This document shows, one piece after another, positions 56,092-64,000 of a stretch of DNA of 64,000 nucleotides. Origin of the DNA: an uncultured Porphyromonadaceae bacterium. Its GTDB lineage: Bacteria > Bacteroidota > Bacteroidia > Bacteroidales > Muribaculaceae. How positions within the stretch are numbered: position 1 is the stretch's first letter; every line of letters starts with the position of its first letter. The stretch is from positions 148,801-212,800 of the forward strand of contig CAMWNP010000001.1 in assembly GCA_947175645.1 (NCBI GenBank). The letters run 5' to 3'. Below the pieces are notes generated by a model that did no database searches, was not told the DNA's origin, and was given only the letters and a program-made list of their open reading frames with translations. Made by a program: the position numbers and the translations under genes.

Positions 56092-56592
56092 TTATTTCAG
56101 AAGAAGTCCCGCATCAGGAAATTCAATCTGAAACATAGGAATCTTTACAACAGATTGAGGCAGAGAAGAATCATTATAGTCAGCGGCTGTTGCAATACCC
56201 GCCTTGATGACCGCATTTCTGTCGTTTACAAAATAAATCGCACCGATTTTATTGTCACATAGAAACTTATATACGGCGGTTGTGGGTTCATTCACAGTAT
56301 ATAATGTAACGCCTTCCAGCGAACTTAACCGTGATTTCTTGAAAGCAGTTTCCTCAGCCGAAGATGTGGCAGTAGAGCGACCAGAAGAACGGAATTCGCC
56401 GTTGATTACAAGTACTGCTCCTGACGGAGCCAGACCTCTGCTTTTGTTTTCCTTCGCTGCATCGGTAGCCATGTCAAGAAAAACCATGTCAGTTGGTGAG
56501 TACTGTTCAACTTTAGATATTGGAATTTGAGCGACAACGGAAGTTGTTGTTGACGCAGCCAGCAATAGTGTTGAGAGTATAATTTTTTTCAT
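56092..56592 (-). CDS. exported deaminase-like protein lacking zinc ligands (putative pseudoenzyme)
   Basis: 166 residues from ATG at 56592. An earlier in-frame start would place a basic stretch before the signal sequence. The signal KKIILSTLLLAASTTTSVVAQ is followed by a chain that aligns with the nucleoside deaminase encoded 5 bases upstream: TDMVFLDMATDAAKENKSRG against ADIKFMDMAAALAEENVRKG, and SGAVLVINGE against FGAVIVRDGE. The HAE motif is SAE (78-80), and the PCPMC cysteines become Thr104 and Val107, so zinc binding is lost while the Glu remains. It is therefore unlikely to deaminate and would act outside the cytoplasm. The role is unknown. Confidence 0.7.
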   Translation of the reverse strand: MKKIILSTLLLAASTTTSVVAQIPISKVEQYSPTDMVFLDMATDAAKENKSRGLAPSGAVLVINGEFRSSGRSTATSSAEETAFKKSRLSSLEGVTLYTVNEPTTAVYKFLCDNKIGAIYFVNDRNAVIKAGIATAADYNDSSLPQSVVKIPMFQIEFPDAGLLLK

Positions 56593-56597
56593 GATAA

Positions 56598-57092
56598 TCA
56601 ATATTCTATTTTGTCCTCTTTGTCGGCCCACATTTCGAAGGCTTTGATGGTGCGGCGGTTCTTAAGGTGAACGCATGGAAGACTACGGTTATCCTTGTCA
56701 CGTGACAGTTCGTCATAAATGAATTTATCGCTGAAATTGATTTTGTCCGCGTCGTCCTGTGTATTGCCGTAAAAAATCCTGTCAACTCCGGCCCAGTACA
56801 ATGCACTTAAACACATTGGGCATGGTTCGCATGAACTATAGACAGTACAACCTTTTAAAGAAAAGGTATTTTCCTTCGCGCAAGCCGAACGGATAGCGTT
56901 AACCTCGGCGTGAGCAGTAGGATCATTCGTCAAGGTCACCGAGTTGGCACCTGTGGCGATGACTTCCCCATCACGGACGATAACCGCACCGAAAGGTCCA
57001 CCTCCTTTTCTGACATTCTCTTCAGCAAGAGCAGCAGCCATGTCCATGAACTTTATATCGGCCGGAGTAATTTCAATCTCTCGTCTATTCAT
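56598..57092 (-). CDS. nucleoside/guanine deaminase (CMP/dCMP deaminase fold)
   Basis: 164 residues. Zinc site His61 and Glu63 in THAEVNA-type sequence (TAHAEVNAI) with Cys91 and Cys94 in CEPCPMC. The ring of conserved residues GGPFGAVIVRDGEVIATG and the tail around NFSDKFIYDELS match guanine deaminases of the GuaD type, which turn guanine into xanthine. Cytoplasmic. It is the upstream partner of the exported pseudo-deaminase gene, 5 bases apart, and both come from one ancestral fold. Confidence 0.9.
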   Translation of the reverse strand: MNRREIEITPADIKFMDMAAALAEENVRKGGGPFGAVIVRDGEVIATGANSVTLTNDPTAHAEVNAIRSACAKENTFSLKGCTVYSSCEPCPMCLSALYWAGVDRIFYGNTQDDADKINFSDKFIYDELSRDKDNRSLPCVHLKNRRTIKAFEMWADKEDKIEY

Positions 57093-57128
57093 TTTTGAAC
57101 TAAATATTATTCACAAAAATAATGAAAA

Positions 57129-57584
57129 TTACAGTATCTCCAAAATTTGAGAGGCATGATTTGCTGTTTTGATTTGTTTAGGAGTGAAAATATGGGTTAT
57201 CACACCGTTTTCATCAACGAGAAATGTTGTACGGAATGTGCCCATGTATTTACGCCCGTACATGCTTTTTTCACCCCATACCCCCATTTTTTCAACAAGA
57301 TTATGGTCGGTATCTGAAATGAGGTTGAAAGGAAGTTCCTGCTTCTCGATAAATTTTTTGTGAGAAGCCTGAGAATCAACACTAACACCTACAACTTCAT
57401 AGCCCTTCTCTTTTAAATCATTTATATGGTCACGGAAAGAGCGTGCTTCAGCCGAACAGCCGGAAGTATTGTCCTTAGGATAGAAGTACAGTACAAGTTT
57501 TTTCCCTGCGAAATCAGAAAGTCTGATTTCTTTCCCATCCTGATTCAAACCTAAAATTTCAGGTATTTTATCTCCAATATTCAT
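57129..57584 (-). CDS. bcp: thiol peroxidase, BCP/PrxQ-type peroxiredoxin
   Basis: 151 residues, the usual BCP size. The fold is evident from KLVLYFYPKDNTSGCSAEAR, VVGVSVDSQASHKKF, FNLISDTDHNLVEKMGVWGE and RTTFLVDENGVI. The peroxidatic Cys is Cys43 (TSGC). BCP proteins usually have the resolving Cys five residues on; here that residue is Arg48, and no other Cys exists in the protein. It should thus work as a 1-Cys enzyme that needs an outside thiol. It reduces hydroperoxides in the cytoplasm. The gene is separate from the deaminase pair by 36 bases on the same strand. Confidence 0.92.
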   Translation of the reverse strand: MNIGDKIPEILGLNQDGKEIRLSDFAGKKLVLYFYPKDNTSGCSAEARSFRDHINDLKEKGYEVVGVSVDSQASHKKFIEKQELPFNLISDTDHNLVEKMGVWGEKSMYGRKYMGTFRTTFLVDENGVITHIFTPKQIKTANHASQILEIL

Positions 57585-57695
57585 AATGGTAAGTTCAATT
57601 TGTTATGTTCTTTATTATTTAGACAAATAAAGAATGATAAAGTTTAAGAAAAAAAATGTAACTTCGCGGATAATTTCAAACATCAGGATTATTAT

Positions 57696-58805
57696 ATGTC
57701 AGAAAATTCATTACTTTCACGGCTCGACGGCATAGAAGCAAGATTTGAAGAGGTTGCGACATTAATCACTGACCCCGGAGTGATTGCAGATATGAAGCGA
57801 TACGTGAAACTGAACAAAGAATATAAGGAACTTGAGTGCTTGACAGAAGCCACACACAGATATCGTGCAGCACTTGACAATATGCAGGAAGCCCGAGAAC
57901 TACTTGAGAGTGAGGATGATGAAGAAATCCGTGCAATGGCCAAGCAACAACTGGAGGAAGCGAACGCTTCAATTCCTGCGATGGAAGAAGAAATAAAGTT
58001 GTTACTGATACCTGCGGATCCTGAGGACGGGAAAAATGCTATCGTGGAAATTCGCGGCGGTACAGGTGGAGATGAGGCTGCTATATTCGCCGGTGACTTG
58101 TTCAAAATGTATACGAAATATTGCGAGTCAAAAGGGTGGAACGTAGCCGTTACAAGTTTCAACGAGGGTTCTGCCGGAGGTTATAAGGAAATTGTATTTG
58201 CCGTTACGGGAGATAATGTCTATGGTACTCTGAAATATGAAAGTGGTGTTCACAGGGTGCAACGTGTACCAGCCACGGAAACACAGGGTAGGGTACACAC
58301 TTCAGCCGCCACAGTTGCCGTACTCCCGGAAGCCGAAGAGTTTGATGTGGAAATCAACGAGGGTGAGATAAAATGGGATACTTTCCGAAGTGGAGGCGCC
58401 GGTGGACAGAATGTGAACAAGGTAGAGTCAGGTGTAAGGCTTAGATATATGTGGCGTAATCCAAATACAGGTGTCACTGAAGAAATTCTAATTGAATGTA
58501 CGGAAACACGTGACCAGCCCAAGAATAAGGAGAGGGCTCTCAGCCGTTTAAGGACATTTATCTACGACAAGGAGCATCAGAAGTATCTTGATGATATTGC
58601 ATCCCGTAGGAAAACAATGGTTTCTACCGGAGACCGTTCAGCAAAGATCCGCACCTATAATTATCCACAAGGTAGAATTACGGATCATCGGATCAATTAC
58701 ACTATTTATAATTTACAGGCGTTTGTTGACGGTGATATTCAGGACTGCATAGATCATCTGATAATTGCCGAGAATGCAGAAAAACTCAAAGAATCAGAAT
58801 TATAA
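57696..58805 (+). CDS. prfA: peptide chain release factor 1
   Basis: 369 residues. The catalytic GGQ loop is in [17 protein letters not shown], and the stop-codon-reading region has [20 protein letters not shown], the PAT form typical of RF1 (RF2 has SPF). RF1 reads UAA and UAG and releases the peptide. The N-terminal coiled domain ([17 protein letters not shown]-like) is complete. pyrF starts 4 bases after the stop and is co-transcribed. A TAACTTCG -7 element lies at 57659-57666. Confidence 0.97.
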   Translation: MSENSLLSRLDGIEARFEEVATLITDPGVIADMKRYVKLNKEYKELECLTEATHRYRAALDNMQEARELLESEDDEEIRAMAKQQLEEANASIPAMEEEIKLLLIPADPEDGKNAIVEIRGGTGGDEAAIFAGDLFKMYTKYCESKGWNVAVTSFNEGSAGGYKEIVFAVTGDNVYGTLKYESGVHRVQRVPATETQGRVHTSAATVAVLPEAEEFDVEINEGEIKWDTFRSGGAGGQNVNKVESGVRLRYMWRNPNTGVTEEILIECTETRDQPKNKERALSRLRTFIYDKEHQKYLDDIASRRKTMVSTGDRSAKIRTYNYPQGRITDHRINYTIYNLQAFVDGDIQDCIDHLIIAENAEKLKESEL

Positions 58806-58809
58806 CAAA

Positions 58810-59637
58810 ATGAATAAGAAACAGTTAACAGAAGAAATCAAGCGAACAGGATCATTCTTGTGTGTAGGACTTGACACGGATATAAAGAAAATACCGTCAC
58901 ATCTGCTTGCCAAAGAGAATCCGGTAATGGAGTTCAATAAAGCGATAATTGATGCCACTGCCCCTTTCTGTGTAGCATATAAACCTAATACGGCTTTTTA
59001 TGAAACAATGGGTGCGAAAGGTTGGGAAAATCTTCAGGAGACAGTGGATTATATCCGTACAAAATATCCTGAAAAATTAATTATTGCCGATGCAAAACGT
59101 GGAGATATCGGTAATACATCGGCCATGTATGCCAGAACTTTCTTTGACACCATGGGTGTGGATGCTGTTACTGTTGCACCATATATGGGTGAGGACTCTG
59201 TGAAACCTTTCCTTGGATATGAAGATAAATGGGTTATTCTTCTTGCTCTAACTTCTAATAAGGGTTCCCACGATTTTCAGATGCAGACGTTGGAAGATGG
59301 TATACGACTCTTTGAAAAGGTGCTGACTGTTTCAAAAGAGTGGGGAAGTGACGATACAATGATGTATGTTGTCGGTGCCACACAGAGCGAAATGCTTTCA
59401 GAGATACGCAAAATCATTCCGTCGCATTTTCTTCTGGTTCCCGGTGTGGGAGCACAAGGAGGAAGCCTTGAAGAGGTTTGCCGTCACGGTATGACGAAAG
59501 ATTGCGGTTTGCTCGTAAACGCTTCGCGCAGCATAATCTATGCTTCCAATGGTGAGGATTACGCAGAGGCTGCCGCGACCGAGGCAAAAAAACTTGCCGA
59601 TGAAATGAAAGGCTACCTCAATCAGCAGGGCGTATGA
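58810..59637 (+). CDS. pyrF: orotidine 5'-phosphate decarboxylase
   Basis: 275 residues from ATG at 58810; an earlier in-frame ATG lies inside prfA and is unlikely. The long OMPDC subtype is shown by [30 protein letters not shown], the catalytic [13 protein letters not shown] (Lys and Asp pairs) and [16 protein letters not shown]. The enzyme makes UMP in pyrimidine synthesis. The last 20 bases overlap the convergent U32 peptidase gene. Confidence 0.96.
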   Translation: MNKKQLTEEIKRTGSFLCVGLDTDIKKIPSHLLAKENPVMEFNKAIIDATAPFCVAYKPNTAFYETMGAKGWENLQETVDYIRTKYPEKLIIADAKRGDIGNTSAMYARTFFDTMGVDAVTVAPYMGEDSVKPFLGYEDKWVILLALTSNKGSHDFQMQTLEDGIRLFEKVLTVSKEWGSDDTMMYVVGATQSEMLSEIRKIIPSHFLLVPGVGAQGGSLEEVCRHGMTKDCGLLVNASRSIIYASNGEDYAEAAATEAKKLADEMKGYLNQQGV

Positions 59638-61468
59638 CACGCATCATACATTTATCACAGTCAAACTGTAGTCGATAGCGGTTTCTGCCTGATTTAATGT
59701 AAAGTCTGTCGGGATATTTCCCGGCAGATTTTGTTTTCAGACATGCACCGAGTTCGCGTCGCAGACAGTAACGTGTTTCCATAACCTGCTGATCCTTGTT
59801 TAAATCGGGTCGGTTCACTTCCAGGGCTGGTGTTATTGCTGTTGCCCCTGCTGCATAATAAAACTTTCTCGCCAAACTGTTTGCTACATTGTCTCGGGCT
59901 TCCAAAACTTTATTACCGGGCAACGTTAGATTGTCAACGGCCGGACGACGGAATTCACGGGGATAAGACACCTCACGGGAAAGGTCAAGCATGGCGATGG
60001 ATTTTCGTCGGAGGGTTGTCAATGTTGAAGCAGGAATAAAATACTCACCTGCAAGGTCTGAGAGATTATTAAGCCGATACACGGTGTCGCCAAGTTTGGA
60101 AAGTACTCTCCGGCGTGATTCTTTCTGATCTGAACGTGCAGGTTCCAAGGGTGAGTCTAATTCAACTGTAGCGGTAGCGACTGTTTTGTCATCAATGGCG
60201 ACATCAAGCGCAATCATGGATCTTGACACTAACCTAAGTGTCATATCTGAATTAATAAACCGAGTTGCTGTTTCGCCTGACATCAAATCATCAAACACTT
60301 TGCTTCGGTTTCTGTAGATGGTTGTTCCTGCGGAAATATTGATTGGAGAACGCAAAATCAGTTTGTCACCGTCTACTTTATTAAGTCTGAAGCCGGTGAA
60401 CTGACCATTTCCATCAAAGTAACCGAGTCCGTCACCATTTGCCAGATCTGCTTCAGCGGCGATAAAAATTGTGTTTCCTCTGACAGATTTAACTTTCCCT
60501 ACAGGTTGTCCTATGGCTTTAGGTGTATCAAAAGATGCAATCCCAGCCTCTTTTCTGTCTGTCAGGAAATACTGAGTGAAACCTCTGTTGAAGGCATTAT
60601 CCAGATCAGGTTTGAATGTCAGTTCAGTTACACCACGTGAACTTCTCTTGTATTTCTCCGGATGAGCGGCAATAATCCTGTCTATTTCAGACCGGTAAGC
60701 GGCAACGGTAGTTTTAACGTATGACTCATCTTTCAAACGTCCCTCAATCTTGAATGAACTTACACCTGCTTCAAGTAATGACTCAATCTGATTTATCCTG
60801 TTCATATCCTTGAGAGAGAGCAAATGTTTTCCTTTAATGAGGATGTTTCCGTTTTCATCACAAAGGTCGTAGGGTAGACGACACATCTGCGCACACTCAC
60901 CACGGTTTGCACTTCGTCCGGTTGCGAGAAGACTTGCCTGACAGTCGCCACTGAAACTCACACACAGGGCACCATGAACGAAAACTTCAAGTGGGACATC
61001 GGTATTCCGGTATATCCGGTTTATTTCATTTAACGTAAGTTCGCGGGCAAGAACAATCTGAGAAAATCCGGCGTCCTGAAGAAATTTCGCTTTGGTGGTA
61101 TCACGAGTGTCACACTGAGTGCTTGAGTGAAGGGCAATCGGCGGGATGTCCATTTCAAGAATACCCATATCCTGAACAATGAGTGCATCTACACCTATTT
61201 TGTATAGTTTGCCGATCATTTCTTCCACACCTTTGATCTCGTTTTCATATACAAGCGTATTTACCGTTACGTATACACGAACATCGAACTTATGGGCAAA
61301 TTCAACAACGGCCGCAATATCATCAATAGAGTTTGTGGCGGCTGCTCTTGCTCCATGTGAAGGTGCGCCCATATACACGGCATCCGCTCCATGAAGGATA
61401 GCCTGTTTTGCTGTTTCAGCATCTTTAGCCGGAGCCAAAAGTTCTATATATCGGATTTTCTCAGCCAT
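59618..61468 (-). CDS. peptidase U32 family protein, RlhA-like
   Basis: 616 residues. The U32 N-terminal barrel shows [36 protein letters not shown] and [18 protein letters not shown], then the Cys-bearing [19 protein letters not shown] later Cys pair (FDCDKCMMR) ends the protein. The long form with a C-terminal DUF3656-like region (about 390-600) resembles E. coli RlhA, which hydroxylates a 23S rRNA cytidine, rather than a collagenase. Which role applies cannot be settled by eye. The start overlaps the metA stop by 8 bases and the stop overlaps pyrF. Confidence 0.82.
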   Translation of the reverse strand: MAEKIRYIELLAPAKDAETAKQAILHGADAVYMGAPSHGARAAATNSIDDIAAVVEFAHKFDVRVYVTVNTLVYENEIKGVEEMIGKLYKIGVDALIVQDMGILEMDIPPIALHSSTQCDTRDTTKAKFLQDAGFSQIVLARELTLNEINRIYRNTDVPLEVFVHGALCVSFSGDCQASLLATGRSANRGECAQMCRLPYDLCDENGNILIKGKHLLSLKDMNRINQIESLLEAGVSSFKIEGRLKDESYVKTTVAAYRSEIDRIIAAHPEKYKRSSRGVTELTFKPDLDNAFNRGFTQYFLTDRKEAGIASFDTPKAIGQPVGKVKSVRGNTIFIAAEADLANGDGLGYFDGNGQFTGFRLNKVDGDKLILRSPINISAGTTIYRNRSKVFDDLMSGETATRFINSDMTLRLVSRSMIALDVAIDDKTVATATVELDSPLEPARSDQKESRRRVLSKLGDTVYRLNNLSDLAGEYFIPASTLTTLRRKSIAMLDLSREVSYPREFRRPAVDNLTLPGNKVLEARDNVANSLARKFYYAAGATAITPALEVNRPDLNKDQQVMETRYCLRRELGACLKTKSAGKYPDRLYIKSGRNRYRLQFDCDKCMMRVIRPAD

Positions 61469-62384
61469 TTATTTTAGAAATGTCAAAAGGGGTGATTTGA
61501 TAGACGAAATAATTCAACCAGTTGGAGAACAACAGGTTGGCATGTGAACGCCATCGAACAACCGGTATTCTCTTGTCAACATCGTCGTTAAGAAAATAGT
61601 TTTCCGGAGGAAGAGGGTTAAGTCCTCGGGAGATATCTCGCTCATATTCAAGTTTCAGGGCTTCAGGTGAGTATTCCGAGTGACCTGTTATATAGAACTC
61701 GCGCCCGTTCCTACCCATGATGATGTGTGGACCCACTTCATCTCCGTAAGTTATAACGGACAATTCGTCAATAGTCCTGATATCAGACATCCTGACACCG
61801 GTAAACCGACTGTGGGGAACATGGAAAATGTCATCGAAACCGCGAAGAAGAGGATTTTGAGGGGCGAGAATCTTGTGGGGATAAACGCCTGATAATTTTT
61901 TTTCATTATCAATTTTCGGGATGCCATAGTGGTGATAAAGTCCTGCAAAGGCAGCCCAGCATATGTATAATGTGGAGGTAACATGGGTTCTGGCCCAGTC
62001 CATTATCTTAATGAGTTCTTCCCAAAAATCAACTTCTTCGAAAGGCAATTGCTCTACTGGTGCCCCCGTGATTATAAGCCCGTCATAGTTGAAGGTCTTG
62101 ATATCATCGAAATGCTTGTAAAACATGCTTAAATGTTGCGAAGGCGTATTCTTTGATTGATGTGAAGCCATGTCAATGAAGTCTACTTCTATCTGCAGAG
62201 GAGAGTTGGAAAGGACTCGCAGGAAATCAGTCTCCGTTTGAATTTTCAAAGGCATGAGATTGATAATGCCTATCCTCAATTGACGAATGTCCTGTGCATC
62301 TGCGCGTTCATTGTCAATTAAAAATATATTTTCTTTTTTCAGCACTTCAACAGAGGGCAAGTTGCCGGGAACTCTTATGGGCAT
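61461..62384 (-). CDS. metA: homoserine O-acyltransferase MetA, acetyl-CoA type predicted
   Basis: 307 residues, close to E. coli MetA (309), and the alignment keeps the same numbering: nucleophile Cys142 (YICWAAFAG), His235 and Glu237 (TGHSEY). Residue 111 is Glu (TGAPVEQLPFEEVDFW). In characterised members Glu at this place gives acetyl-CoA use and Gly gives succinyl-CoA use, so O-acetylhomoserine is the likely product for methionine synthesis. No SAM riboswitch is visible in the 35-base leader. It leads an operon with the U32 peptidase gene. Confidence 0.93.
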   Translation of the reverse strand: MPIRVPGNLPSVEVLKKENIFLIDNERADAQDIRQLRIGIINLMPLKIQTETDFLRVLSNSPLQIEVDFIDMASHQSKNTPSQHLSMFYKHFDDIKTFNYDGLIITGAPVEQLPFEEVDFWEELIKIMDWARTHVTSTLYICWAAFAGLYHHYGIPKIDNEKKLSGVYPHKILAPQNPLLRGFDDIFHVPHSRFTGVRMSDIRTIDELSVITYGDEVGPHIIMGRNGREFYITGHSEYSPEALKLEYERDISRGLNPLPPENYFLNDDVDKRIPVVRWRSHANLLFSNWLNYFVYQITPFDISKING

Positions 62385-62434
62385 AAGATTTATCTATTAT
62401 TTGTGTTCCTTTGAGAATCCATTTGTATCATTTG

Positions 62435-62442
62435 CAAAATTA
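62435..62442 (-). promoter_or_regulatory. -7 element of metA
   Basis: TAATTTTG on the minus strand, 50 bases before the metA ATG; the -33 region is T-rich without a clear TTG. The 129-base gap 62385-62513 is divergent with tRNA-Cys. Confidence 0.45.
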
Positions 62443-62461
62443 CAAAAAATAAGATAAAAAC

Positions 62462-62492
62462 TTGCATAGTTGAAAAAAAGGTTTTAACTTTG
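62462..62492 (+). promoter_or_regulatory. promoter of tRNA-Cys
   Basis: TTG at 62462-62464, 20 bases, TAACTTTG at 62485-62492, placed 21 bases before the tRNA. A full consensus match. Confidence 0.65.
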
Positions 62493-62513
62493 CACCGCAA
62501 TAAATAAAGGAAT

Positions 62514-62584
62514 GGTTCCTTGGCCGAGTGGTTAGGTACCGGTCTGCAAAACCGTTTACAGCGGTTCGAATCCGCTAGGAACCT
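62514..62584 (+). tRNA. tRNA-Cys (anticodon GCA)
   Basis: A 71-base cloverleaf: acceptor arm GGTTCCT with AGGAACC, anticodon arm CCGGTCTGCAAAACCG with loop anticodon GCA, T arm GCGGTTCGAATCCGC. The discriminator is T (U73), the main identity base of tRNA-Cys. CCA is not encoded. Confidence 0.97.
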
Positions 62585-62586
62585 CA

Positions 62587-62621
62587 AAAAAAAGGATGTA
62601 TCGGAAGGTGCATCCCTTTTT
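62587..62621 (+). terminator. terminator of tRNA-Cys
   Basis: AAAAGGATG and CATCCCTTTTT arms around a 12-base loop with a T run, directly after the tRNA. The rest of 62622-62741 holds nothing recognised. Confidence 0.7.
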
Positions 62622-62741
62622 ATTAATCTAAAGTTTAAGGACTTTAGTGGTCGGCCGGCAAGGTTTAACGCCGGGATTGATTAGTCTCTTAAATAAATAG
62701 AATTACCCATCAATCAGTCGTAAGGTATCTCCATTCTTGCA

Positions 62742-63731
62742 ATGAAAATAATTAAATCCAATAGATTGGCCGGTATTGACATCATGAAATTTATCATGGC
62801 CTTTGCAGTTCTGACAATACATGTCCAGGTCTTTTTCTCATATAATTATCCTTCTTTTATCAATTGGTTCATACGCCTCGCAGTTCCGTTCTATTTTCTT
62901 TCATCCGGATATCTTACGGCACAGCGATACATGGGTCTTTCTGATAAAAATGAGAAGGCTGAGTATCTGAGGCATAAGGGCTTTCGTTTCGGCCGGATGT
63001 TCATGCTTTGGATTATAATTTATATGCCTTTTTCTATTATTGATTTTGAGTTCAACAGCCCTTCTCTGTTTATAAAAGATGTGGCATTATATATATTTAA
63101 AATCATTGTGACGGGAGAATCAAGATTTGCCTGGCCGTTATGGTATCTTTATTCTTCTATGGTGGCATATCTATTGTTTGGAGTTTTGTGTAAATTAAAA
63201 AACTTCAAATATTATGCTGTTTTACTTTCAATCATCACGATTGCCGGAGTGCTTTTTGCACCCCATATTCATTTATCAAACATGATACAAACCATGTATA
63301 ACGGAGTATTTGAACGGTTGTTGGGTGGCTTCCCTTACATAGCCATTGGATTCCTATTGTTCCGATATAAGGAGAAATTAACCGGATGGGTTGCCATGCT
63401 TTTGAACTTGGGACTCTCATATATCCTGTTCATTTTCGGTGTGATGGGGCTTTTCCCTTTATTTGGAGGTGTTGCCATGTTTTTATTCTCTAATAGTCTG
63501 CAGTTACCCGGTGGTAAATTATATTATAAACTGAACGTTATAAGTATTTGGATTTATTTGACCCACATGTTCAATATATTGATTTTCAATCGGATGATAG
63601 AATTTTGTGGATTCGTACCTGAACAATTTCTTTCATTGCTGATTGTTTCCGTATTCACATTACTGACTTCTTCCATACTTTTTGGATTGAGTAACCTGTC
63701 TCCCTTCGGATTCTTAAAACAATTGGTATAA
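62742..63731 (+). CDS. acyltransferase 3 family membrane protein
   Basis: 329 residues with about ten hydrophobic helices. The start RLAGIDIMKFIMAFAVLTIH carries the family D-x-M-K-F and catalytic-type His, followed by the family motif AVPFYFLSSGYL. These enzymes transfer acetyl or succinyl groups to extracytoplasmic glycans or other acceptors (OafA/WecH-like). The short single-domain form lacks the SGNH domain of OafA. The acceptor is unknown and no glycan cluster adjoins it. It lies between two tRNA genes, a frequent place for acquired genes, but base use looks like its neighbours. Confidence 0.85.
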   Translation: MKIIKSNRLAGIDIMKFIMAFAVLTIHVQVFFSYNYPSFINWFIRLAVPFYFLSSGYLTAQRYMGLSDKNEKAEYLRHKGFRFGRMFMLWIIIYMPFSIIDFEFNSPSLFIKDVALYIFKIIVTGESRFAWPLWYLYSSMVAYLLFGVLCKLKNFKYYAVLLSIITIAGVLFAPHIHLSNMIQTMYNGVFERLLGGFPYIAIGFLLFRYKEKLTGWVAMLLNLGLSYILFIFGVMGLFPLFGGVAMFLFSNSLQLPGGKLYYKLNVISIWIYLTHMFNILIFNRMIEFCGFVPEQFLSLLIVSVFTLLTSSILFGLSNLSPFGFLKQLV

Positions 63732-63889
63732 AAATTATATCGGAATATCGAAATAGAATAATTGGGATAATAGTGTTTTGTAGACCGGAATTATCTTACT
63801 ATCCACATTTCACAAAAGTGAAAATTTATTTTTTTGAAATTCCTATCATAAAAAATCATTTAACCTTTTATTTATAGAAAAATAATTAG

Positions 63890-63897
63890 TATCTTTG
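63890..63897 (+). promoter_or_regulatory. -7 element of tRNA-Ser
   Basis: TATCTTTG, 10 bases before the tRNA, with a T-rich -33 region (63866-63873). The 176-base gap after the acyltransferase holds no gene. Confidence 0.5.
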
Positions 63898-63907
63898 CAG
63901 AACAAAA

Positions 63908-63995
63908 GGAGTGGTGCTCGAGTGGCTGAAGAGGCACGCCTGGAAAGCGTGTATACGCCAAAAGCGTATCCCGAGTTCGAATCTCGGTCACTCCG
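63908..63995 (+). tRNA. tRNA-Ser (anticodon GGA)
   Basis: 88 bases with a long variable arm (TATACGCCAAAAGCGTAT), as serine tRNAs have. Acceptor GGAGTGG with TCACTCC, anticodon arm CACGCCTGGAAAGCGTG with anticodon GGA, T arm CCGAGTTCGAATCTCGG, discriminator G. CCA is not encoded. It ends 5 bases before the window edge. Confidence 0.96.
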
Positions 63996-64000
63996 CAAAA

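Noticed and set aside
62385-62513. SAM riboswitch in front of metA
   Set aside because: The predicted leader is only about 40-50 bases and has no stems of a SAM aptamer.
62742-63731. Genomic island between tRNA-Cys and tRNA-Ser
   Set aside because: Only one gene is present, no integrase, no repeat of a tRNA end and no base-composition shift was seen.

Overview
The window is a gene-dense piece of a Bacteroidales chromosome, most like a gut member of the Muribaculaceae or a close relative. That assignment is an inference from several signs. Many genes are preceded by the Bacteroidota promoter pattern (TTG or TTTG, about 20 bases, then TAnnTTTG). The family content is typical: a Mfa/FimA-type fimbrial operon with DUF3575 and DUF5119 proteins, DUF5606, DUF2807, MetA of the acetyl-transfer type, a Rho with a long low-complexity insert, and lipoproteins with short Cys lipoboxes. 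Shine-Dalgarno sites are scarce. There is no rRNA, CRISPR array, prophage or complete insertion sequence. Two tRNAs (Cys, Ser) lie at the right end.

Layout. 1-7.8 kb (+): protein quality control and repair, with the end of clpP, clpX, recQ and then a compact three-gene Hsp70 cassette: a J-like protein without HPD, a membrane-anchored GrpE-like protein and a divergent Hsp70. 8-13 kb: glnS, a strongly structured RNA in front of a Crp/Fnr-type regulator, and a TonB-receptor-like outer-membrane protein. 13-21 kb (-): a PepSY-like lipoprotein, dnaA, an MCE protein paired with a cell-wall amidase, a small lipoprotein and clpB. 21-29 kb: dnaG, a MITE-like element inserted at the dnaG stop codon, a Pif1-like helicase with TPRs, a DEAD-box RNA helicase, a DUF389 membrane protein and an unknown gene. 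29-38 kb: a second MITE-like element, rho, a DegQ-type protease, a 53-residue membrane protein, a GYF/TM2 protein, uridine phosphorylase, dprA and a thioesterase. 37-42 kb (+): a tyrosine recombinase and a type V fimbrial operon. 42-49 kb (-): a metallophosphatase, prs, an alpha-amylase with a patatin, and an esterase. 49-57 kb (-): DUF5606, a flippase, two DUF2807 proteins, dusB, a TPR protein, an exported deaminase-like protein without zinc ligands beside an intact nucleoside deaminase, and a peroxiredoxin. 57-64 kb: prfA-pyrF, a U32 peptidase with metA, tRNA-Cys, an acyltransferase and tRNA-Ser.

The best candidates for something undescribed are: (1) the J-like/GrpE-like/Hsp70 cassette at 3898-7821, whose Hsp70 has about 110 extra residues between the ATPase domain and the substrate domain and whose putative exchange factor is tethered to the membrane; (2) the structured RNA at about 9897-10143, with mutually exclusive helices and a terminator-like end just before a Crp/Fnr gene; (3) the exported pseudo-deaminase at 56092-56592; and (4) two small palindromic mobile repeats (12981-13100 and 23444-23757) that share a central core. 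All function calls rest on reading the sequence and on knowledge of the families; no database search was run.
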